Shown here in pieces: positions 5,589-10,335 of a stretch of 10,335 bases of DNA. The translations under genes and the position numbers were made by a program. The first letter of the stretch is position 1. Every line of letters begins with the position of its first letter. Under the pieces are notes generated by a model. That model was not told where the DNA came from. It was given only the letters and a program-made list of their open reading frames with translations, and did no database searches. The DNA comes from Ruminococcus sp. (GTDB lineage Bacteria; Bacillota; Clostridia; Oscillospirales; Ruminococcaceae). The stretch spans positions 1 to 10,335 of the forward strand of contig DMBA01000162.1 of the NCBI GenBank assembly GCA_003446315.1, read 5' to 3'.

Positions 5589-7037
5589 ATGGATCTTGAA
5601 ATGCAAAAACGCGCCCCTGTTTATGAAGCGCTCGAACGTCTGAGAAGACAGCGCGTTGTTCCTTTTGATGTCCCCGGACACAAGCGCGGACGGGGCAATC
5701 CGGAACTTGTCAGGCTGCTTGGAGAACAATGCGTCGGCATTGATGTCAACTCCATGAAGCCGCTGGATAACCTCTGCCATCCGGTTTCGGTCATTCTCGA
5801 AGCAGAAAATCTCGCTGCCGATGCCTTCGGTGCTGCACATGCCTTCTTCATGGTCGGCGGTACGACCTCCGCTGTCCAGAGCATGATCCTTTCTGCCTGC
5901 AAAGCCGGTCAGAAGCTCATTGTGCCGCGCAATGTGCATAAAAGCGTCATCAATGCACTTGTTTTGTGCGGTGCGATCCCGGTCTATGTCAACCCCGATG
6001 TGCAGCCGCATATCGGCATTGCACTGGGCATGGAAGTCTCACAGGTGGAACAGGCGATCAAGGAAAATCCCGATGCTGTTGCCGTGCTGGTCAATAACCC
6101 CACTTATTACGGCATCTGCTCCGATATCCGTGCCATCGTGAAGCTCGCCCACGATCACGGCATGATGGTGCTTGCCGATGAAGCCCACGGCACCCATTTT
6201 TATTTCAATGACAAGCTGCCCGTTTCCGCAATGGCTGCGGGCGCTGATATGGCAGCAGTATCCATGCATAAATCCGGCGGCAGCCTGACGCAAAGCTCGC
6301 TGCTCCTGCTCAATCACGGGGTCAATGAAGGCTATGTCCGCCAGATCATCAATCTGACGCAGACAACAAGCGCTTCTTATCTCCTGATCTCCAGTCTTGA
6401 TATCTCCCGCCGGAATCTGGCACTCCGCGGACAGGAATCCTTCGAAAAGGTCATGCAGATCGCAGAATATGCAAGAGCCGAGATCAATGAGATCGGCGGC
6501 TATTATGCCTACAGCACCGAGCTCTGCAACGGCACAAGCTGCGTCGGATACGATGTCACGAAGCTCTCGGTCTATACCAGAGATATCGGGCTTGCCGGCA
6601 TTGAGGTCTATGACCTGCTGCGCGATGAATACGATATCCAGATCGAATTCGGCGATATCGGCAATATCCTTGCATATATCTCCATCGGCGACCGGATGCA
6701 GGATATCGAACGGCTTGTCGGTGCACTGGAAGATATCAAGCGGCTGTATTCCTGCGATACGACCGGTATGCTGAGTCAGGAATATATCCCGCCCAAGGTC
6801 GTTGCAACACCGCAGGAAGCATTCTATGCCGATAAGGAAATGCTCCCGCTGGAACAAACAAACGGACGTATCTGCTCGGAATTCGTAATGTGCTATCCAC
6901 CCGGTATCCCGATCCTTGCACCCGGCGAGATCATAACGGAAGATATCATCAATTATATCCGCTATGCAAAGGAAAAGGGCTGCTCGATGCAGGGCACCGA
7001 AGATCCGGATGTCGCACATCTGAATGTCCTTCGCTGA
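5589..7037 (+). CDS. speA: Orn/Lys/Arg decarboxylase, probably arginine decarboxylase
   Basis: This is a 482-residue PLP-dependent decarboxylase of fold type I, the short form lacking the N-terminal wing of the E. coli inducible enzymes, like Bacillus SpeA. Motifs are PGHKRG (29-34), the cofactor phosphate loop GGTTSAVQSM (about 90-99), DEAHGTH (Asp197 contacts the PLP ring nitrogen) and SMHKSGGSLTQ with Lys228 as the PLP Schiff-base lysine. The C-terminal domain is complete (about 370-482). It would make agmatine (or putrescine/cadaverine) with CO2 release in the cytoplasm. Sequence alone does not fix the substrate; arginine is inferred from the neighbouring spermidine genes and from family members in similar clusters. 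The only ribosome binding sequence, AGGA (5571-5574), lies 14 nt from the ATG, a long spacing that may reflect leader control. No in-frame ATG, GTG or TTG exists between the stop at 5538 and 5589. Confidence 0.93.
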   Translation: MDLEMQKRAPVYEALERLRRQRVVPFDVPGHKRGRGNPELVRLLGEQCVGIDVNSMKPLDNLCHPVSVILEAENLAADAFGAAHAFFMVGGTTSAVQSMILSACKAGQKLIVPRNVHKSVINALVLCGAIPVYVNPDVQPHIGIALGMEVSQVEQAIKENPDAVAVLVNNPTYYGICSDIRAIVKLAHDHGMMVLADEAHGTHFYFNDKLPVSAMAAGADMAAVSMHKSGGSLTQSSLLLLNHGVNEGYVRQIINLTQTTSASYLLISSLDISRRNLALRGQESFEKVMQIAEYARAEINEIGGYYAYSTELCNGTSCVGYDVTKLSVYTRDIGLAGIEVYDLLRDEYDIQIEFGDIGNILAYISIGDRMQDIERLVGALEDIKRLYSCDTTGMLSQEYIPPKVVATPQEAFYADKEMLPLEQTNGRICSEFVMCYPPGIPILAPGEIITEDIINYIRYAKEKGCSMQGTEDPDVAHLNVLR

Positions 7038-7051
7038 GGGGGATCCCCGAT

Positions 7052-7195
7052 ATGAAACAATGGCTGATCGTGATTCTGACAGCCTTCCTGTATATCGCTG
7101 TCAGTCTGCTGACGGACGGCTGGAGCTGGACTTGGCTGATCTGGTTTTTATACGGCGGTTACCGGCTTTATGATATGATAAGGCATCAGGACTGA
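7052..7195 (+). CDS. Small two-helix membrane protein, unknown function
   Basis: A 47-residue protein begins MKQWLIVILTAFLYIAVSLL and contains two hydrophobic helices, about 3-20 and 25-38, separated by a Trp-rich turn (TDGWSWTW), then a short charged tail (YDMIRHQD). It is predicted to lie in the inner membrane. AGGGGGA (7037-7043) lies 8 nt before the ATG, so this start is preferred over a frame extension that would run back into the decarboxylase gene. The site is part of the perfect palindrome GGGGATCCCC (7039-7048), which could fold and limit initiation. The gene sits 14 nt after the decarboxylase stop and 26 nt before the next gene, clearly within the operon. No family was recognised. 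Confidence 0.75.
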   Translation: MKQWLIVILTAFLYIAVSLLTDGWSWTWLIWFLYGGYRLYDMIRHQD

Positions 7196-7221
7196 ACCGC
7201 CGAAAGGATAAGGAAAAAAAT

Positions 7222-8304
7222 ATGAGTGAAAAGAAAATCCTGATTGAAAGTGAATCGCCGGTTTGTCCGGTGCAGGCGCTTGTTGAGCAAACAGATGAGG
7301 CTGTCTATTTCTATCTGTTTTTCTATACGAAACCGGAAAATGAACGGATCAAATTCTGCTGGGTATGCAACCGGAAGCTCGCACCGCCCGTGCTCGATCC
7401 GAATCTGATGCAGGCAGGAAAAGCCCCGCTGATGCCGGCACCGTATGTGCTGCACAAGCTCAGCGGCATCCAGCTCAAACCGGAAGCGCTGGAGATCGTC
7501 TGGTTTGAAGAAGGCGATGGTGCGGCATTGCTCGAAAACGGCAGTCTCCTCGCCGTGATCCCCGCATGGGGCGGCATGAAGGACTTCCACGGCTATGCAA
7601 AATATGCATCCGGAACCGGCCCCTTTGCATGGGAGATGCGGCAGGCAGAAAAAACATTGCTTGACCGCGTCAATCAGGCACGCGATTTTTGGGCATTTCT
7701 GGAACAGGATGACTTCTGGGCACAGGTGCAGGATTATCACAGCGATGTGCTCGAAGGCTTCTTTGGTGCGCATACGCAGTATTATGCCATCGACAACGAC
7801 AAATTCCCGCCGCGTGCGATCATGGAAGGCGAAAAAGACGGCATTGTATACGGCTGTACGCTCGGTGTCAGCCTGTTCCGGCAGCCGGTCATCGAAATGT
7901 ATGACGAAGCACCGGAACAGCATCGCCGGATCGAATTCGGATTCGCAGCCGAAAAAGCATGCAGCGATGTCAAAATGCAAGCCTATCAATGCGCTTCTGC
8001 GCTCGCAGGTGCCATGCATGAGGAGCAGATCTTCTTTGCACACGGTCACTCCAATACATGGGACGGCATTGAAGGCTTCCATGCATTCCTGCTTGTCAAT
8101 ACACGCGCGCTCCCGCAGATCACCGATGCGCCGGTTTATCCGCCGTTCCGGGATGATCCGGTCAATCTCATCTGGCTGGTACCGGTCACGAAAGCAGAAT
8201 ATGACTATCTTGTGGAGAACGGCGCAGATGCGCTGCTTGCCTGTGCAAAAGATGTTTCCCGTCTTCATATTTATGACGGACAGCCCAAATTCGAACTGCC
8301 ATGA
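7222..8304 (+). CDS. SUFU (suppressor of fused)-like domain protein
   Basis: This 360-residue soluble protein has no signal peptide. The C-terminal half (about 170-345) resembles bacterial suppressor-of-fused domains: a FFAHGHSNTW segment (271-280), a GFHAFLLVN strand, VNLIWLVPVT (314-323) and the following YDYLVENGADALL helix. The N-terminal half (about 1-165) is unrecognised, with a CWVCNRK pair of cysteines (46, 49) and an LLENGSLLAVIPAWGG strand. SUFU-like domains occur in bacteria in predicted immunity proteins of polymorphic toxin systems and as stand-alone proteins, but no toxin gene is present here. The ribosome binding site AGGA (7211-7214) is 7 nt before the ATG. The stop overlaps the next start (ATGA, 8301-8304). 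A role in polyamine metabolism is suggested only by location. Confidence 0.75.
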   Translation: MSEKKILIESESPVCPVQALVEQTDEAVYFYLFFYTKPENERIKFCWVCNRKLAPPVLDPNLMQAGKAPLMPAPYVLHKLSGIQLKPEALEIVWFEEGDGAALLENGSLLAVIPAWGGMKDFHGYAKYASGTGPFAWEMRQAEKTLLDRVNQARDFWAFLEQDDFWAQVQDYHSDVLEGFFGAHTQYYAIDNDKFPPRAIMEGEKDGIVYGCTLGVSLFRQPVIEMYDEAPEQHRRIEFGFAAEKACSDVKMQAYQCASALAGAMHEEQIFFAHGHSNTWDGIEGFHAFLLVNTRALPQITDAPVYPPFRDDPVNLIWLVPVTKAEYDYLVENGADALLACAKDVSRLHIYDGQPKFELP

Positions 8305-8600
8305 ATACAGATACGATGCTCACCGAACAAATTCTCCGTCTGCTGACGGATATGCGGACAGAAAACCGCTTCGATCCCGATTTGTGGGCAGAGATCGTCC
8401 GGCTGCTGGAAGCGAAGATCCCACAGTGGAAACAAACCGGACAAGTACCGTTTTTTGTCGTACCGTATCTGACCGAACTCTCTGCATCTCTCGCAGGCGG
8501 CAGCCGCTTTTTCGATGCGGAAACAGCGTGCGCCGTTGAGGATGCTTCGATCTTCCTGACCACCGAGCTGCTGCTCTGTGAAGAACCGGAAGAAACCTAA
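8301..8600 (+). CDS. Hypothetical protein, 99 residues
   Basis: This is a small, acidic, largely alpha-helical soluble protein (MNTDTMLTEQILRLLTDM...), ending in a Glu-rich tail. No signal peptide, membrane segment or known motif is visible. It overlaps the SUFU-protein stop by 4 nt, so it is probably translationally coupled to that protein and may be its partner. The next gene begins 17 nt later. The frame is supported by this spacing and by codon use like that of its neighbours. Function is unknown. Confidence 0.8.
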   Translation: MNTDTMLTEQILRLLTDMRTENRFDPDLWAEIVRLLEAKIPQWKQTGQVPFFVVPYLTELSASLAGGSRFFDAETACAVEDASIFLTTELLLCEEPEET

Positions 8601-8617
8601 ACGAAAGGGGAACAGAA

Positions 8618-9481
8618 ATGGAATTCTGGTTTTCCGAAATGCATACCGATAATGTCAAGGCATCCATCCGCTGCGAAAAACAGCTTTACAGCGGACAAAG
8701 CGATTTTCAGCGCATTGATGTCTTTGATTCCGCCGAATTCGGACGCTTTCTCGTTTCGAACGGCAGCGTTATTTTCTCCGAAAAGGACGAGTTTATTTAT
8801 GATGAAATGATCGTGCATGTCCCGATGGCAGTGCATCCGGATGTGAAGCATGTGCTGGTCATCGGCGGCGGCGACGGCGGCGTGGCAAGAGAGCTTTCGC
8901 ATTATGACGAGATCAAAACCATTGACGTTGTCGAACCGGATGAAATGTTCGTGGATGTCTGCCGCGAATATTTCCCCGATAACGCAAAAGGACTGGATGA
9001 CCCGCGTGTGACCATTTATAATCAGGACGGTCTGCGGGCGCTGCGTACCCGTCACGGCGAATATGATCTCATCATCAACGATGCGACCGACCCGTTCGGA
9101 CACACCGCAGGACTGTTCACAAAAGAGTTTTACGGGCTTTGTTATAAGGCGCTGAAAGATGACGGCATCATGGTCTATCAGCACGGCAGCCCCTTCTATG
9201 ACGAGGACGAGGGCGCATGTCAGGCAATGCATAAAAAGGCATACCGCGTGTTCCCGATCTGCCGCGTTTATCAGGCGCATATCCCGACCTGTCCGGCAGG
9301 CTACTGGCTCTTCGGGTTTGCCTCCAAAAAATATCACCCGCTGCGTGATTTTGATGCCAAACGCTGGAAGAAGCGCGGCATCGAAACGTGGTATTATACC
9401 ACCAATCTGCATACCGGTGCATTCATGCTGCCGAAATATGTGGAAGACCTGATGGAAGATGCAGAGGAGCGAAAGAAATAA
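8618..9481 (+). CDS. speE: Spermidine synthase-like aminopropyltransferase
   Basis: A 287-residue protein of the spermidine/spermine synthase family has an N-terminal beta domain and a Rossmann-type methyltransferase fold. It shows the cofactor loop VIGGGDGGVARE (81-92), Glu106 at the end of the second strand, QDG (136-138) and the catalytic-region NDATDPF (154-160, with Asp155 and Asp158 in the places of the two conserved aspartates). The family reaction moves an aminopropyl group from decarboxylated AdoMet to putrescine. Several pocket motifs depart from the usual pattern: YDE (61-63) where YHE is typical, QHGSPF (188-193) where a Q-x-ESP-type motif is common, and GYWLFGFAS (228-236) where xWSFTxGS is expected. 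The substrate may therefore differ from putrescine. A strong AAAGGGG site (8604-8610) lies 7 nt before the ATG. Confidence 0.9.
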   Translation: MEFWFSEMHTDNVKASIRCEKQLYSGQSDFQRIDVFDSAEFGRFLVSNGSVIFSEKDEFIYDEMIVHVPMAVHPDVKHVLVIGGGDGGVARELSHYDEIKTIDVVEPDEMFVDVCREYFPDNAKGLDDPRVTIYNQDGLRALRTRHGEYDLIINDATDPFGHTAGLFTKEFYGLCYKALKDDGIMVYQHGSPFYDEDEGACQAMHKKAYRVFPICRVYQAHIPTCPAGYWLFGFASKKYHPLRDFDAKRWKKRGIETWYYTTNLHTGAFMLPKYVEDLMEDAEERKK

Positions 9482-9482
9482 G

Positions 9483-9950
9483 ATGGAAGAAACAAAATTA
9501 CAAGCCTATCGGTTTCCCTTTGGCTGGCAGGCGGTCTTTCCCGCAGACTGGGAACAGGACTTCAATGAGCAGAGCAAAGAAAACCTGTTTTCTCCGACGG
9601 ACAGCGATATGGTATTTGCGCTTTCGATGATCCATGTTGCAGATCCGCAAGGCAATCCCGCACCGGAAGAAGTCATGGCAGATGCCGTACAGCATATTCT
9701 CCCGCTGCACGGCAAATCGCTGCACAAGAAAGATCTGGAACTCGAAGGATTACAATTTGACAGCCGCGTTTTTACGGATATTGCAGATGACGAAACAACA
9801 TACTGCATTTCAGCAGCATATTACTGTCCGGGTGAACTGATGACCGTCCGGATCACAGGTTCAAACGAGCAGGAAGTCATGGAACATGCTGCATTTCTGC
9901 GTCTGATCTCCCGCATTCCGGAAGCAGATGCTGCCAACGATATCTCATAA
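9483..9950 (+). CDS. Hypothetical protein, 155 residues
   Basis: This is a soluble acidic protein with no signal peptide. It opens with YRFPFGWQAVFPADWEQDF, followed by a DMVFALSMIHV strand and a GELMTVRITGSNEQEV segment. The alternation of strands and the 'pro-file then P.dW' opening recall small PsbP/DcrB-like folds, but this is only an impression and no family is claimed. The ATG at 9483 follows the aminopropyltransferase stop by 1 nt and has AGGAG at 9465-9469, 13 nt away; an in-frame ATG at 9459 inside the upstream gene is less likely. The gene lies between two spermidine-pathway genes. Function is unknown. Confidence 0.78.
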   Translation: MEETKLQAYRFPFGWQAVFPADWEQDFNEQSKENLFSPTDSDMVFALSMIHVADPQGNPAPEEVMADAVQHILPLHGKSLHKKDLELEGLQFDSRVFTDIADDETTYCISAAYYCPGELMTVRITGSNEQEVMEHAAFLRLISRIPEADAANDIS

Positions 9951-9967
9951 GGGAAGGATGGTTTATC

Positions 9968-10335
9968 ATGAGTAGAGTATTGATTATCGGATGCGGCGGA
10001 GTCGCATCGGTTGCGATCCAGAAATGCTGTCAGAATGACGCAGTTTTCACAGAGATCTGCATTGCAAGCCGCACCGTTTCCAAGTGCGATGCACTGAAAG
10101 CAAAGATCGAGGCAGAGGGCAAAAGCAAGACCGTCATCACAACGGCTGCACTGGATGCCGATAACAAGGATGCTGTTCTGGCGCTCATCAAGACATATCA
10201 GCCGGTCGCTGTGCTGAATCTCGCACTCCCCTATCAGGATCTGACGATCATGCAGGCATGTCTGGAAGGCGGCGTGCATTATATCGACACCGCAAACTAC
10301 GAGCCGGAAGATACCGATGATCCCGCATGGCGTGC
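9968..10335 (+). CDS. Carboxy(nor)spermidine dehydrogenase, N-terminal part (cut by window edge)
   Basis: The first 122 residues of a saccharopine dehydrogenase-family enzyme are present. The N-terminus VLIIGCGGVASVAIQKC is a Rossmann NAD(P)-binding loop; IASRTVSKCDALKAKI follows. The segments LNLALPYQDLTIMQACLEGG and IDTANYEPED closely match what is known of carboxynorspermidine/carboxyspermidine dehydrogenases rather than true saccharopine dehydrogenases. The family reaction joins aspartate semialdehyde to putrescine (or diaminopropane) by reductive condensation, giving carboxyspermidine for later decarboxylation to spermidine. The decarboxylase partner would be expected just downstream, outside this window. 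GGAAGG (9952-9957) lies 10 nt before the ATG. An ATG at 9958 is in another frame and is not used. Confidence 0.92.
   Translation, partial: MSRVLIIGCGGVASVAIQKCCQNDAVFTEICIASRTVSKCDALKAKIEAEGKSKTVITTAALDADNKDAVLALIKTYQPVAVLNLALPYQDLTIMQACLEGGVHYIDTANYEPEDTDDPAWR

Noticed and set aside
6039..7019. Long minus-strand open frame opposite the decarboxylase gene
   Set aside because: The plus strand encodes a decarboxylase with all key motifs; the antisense frame is open because of codon bias and has no motif or ribosome binding site.
7186..8268. Long minus-strand open frame (360 codons) opposite the SUFU-like gene
   Set aside because: It is antisense to a gene with a good ribosome binding site, an ATGA overlap with the next gene and a recognisable domain. 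Its own translation is Cys/His/Phe-rich and resembles no protein family.
8597..9412. Minus-strand open frame opposite the aminopropyltransferase gene
   Set aside because: The plus strand shows the full spermidine synthase motif set; this frame is its shadow.

Overview
The window looks like chromosomal DNA of an anaerobic gut Firmicute of the Ruminococcus/Oscillospiraceae type. This is inferred from gene content and style: serpins resembling the 'siropins' described from Eubacterium siraeum, Thr/Ala/Glu-rich lipoprotein linkers, a clostridial-type polyamine cluster, near-consensus sigma-A promoters and Gram-positive ribosome binding sites. No rRNA, tRNA, insertion sequence, CRISPR array or phage gene was seen.

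Left half (1-5040, all minus strand, read right to left): a compact six-gene set with gaps of about 14-21 nt or a 4-nt overlap. The order is ECF-type sigma factor, single-pass membrane protein overlapping it (probable anti-sigma factor), Ig-like lipoprotein, serpin lipoprotein, second serpin lipoprotein, and a lipoprotein cut by the window edge. I read this as one operon in which a membrane-linked sigma switch controls surface-anchored protease inhibitors. The two serpins are tandem paralogues with conserved hinges but very different reactive-centre loops.

Middle (5041-5588, no evident protein gene): the divergent control region. It holds possible leftward promoters for the sigma operon, then a strong rightward promoter (5186-5214) followed about 100 nt later by a strong intrinsic terminator (5297-5326) with no ATG between them, which is a good small-RNA candidate. 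I see nothing in 5327-5404 beyond AT-rich sequence. A perfect-consensus sigma-A promoter (5405-5433) then drives a 5' leader of about 150 nt with a terminator-like hairpin, a possible upstream ORF and alternative base pairing ahead of the decarboxylase gene.

Right half (5589-10335, all plus strand): a tightly packed polyamine operon running off the window. It encodes an Orn/Lys/Arg decarboxylase (probably arginine decarboxylase), a 47-residue membrane protein, a SUFU-domain protein, a 99-residue unknown, a spermidine synthase-like aminopropyltransferase, a 155-residue unknown, and the start of a carboxy(nor)spermidine dehydrogenase of the saccharopine dehydrogenase family. Pieces of two spermidine routes (aminopropyl transfer and aspartate-semialdehyde/carboxyspermidine) sit side by side, with three or four accessory proteins of unknown role between them.
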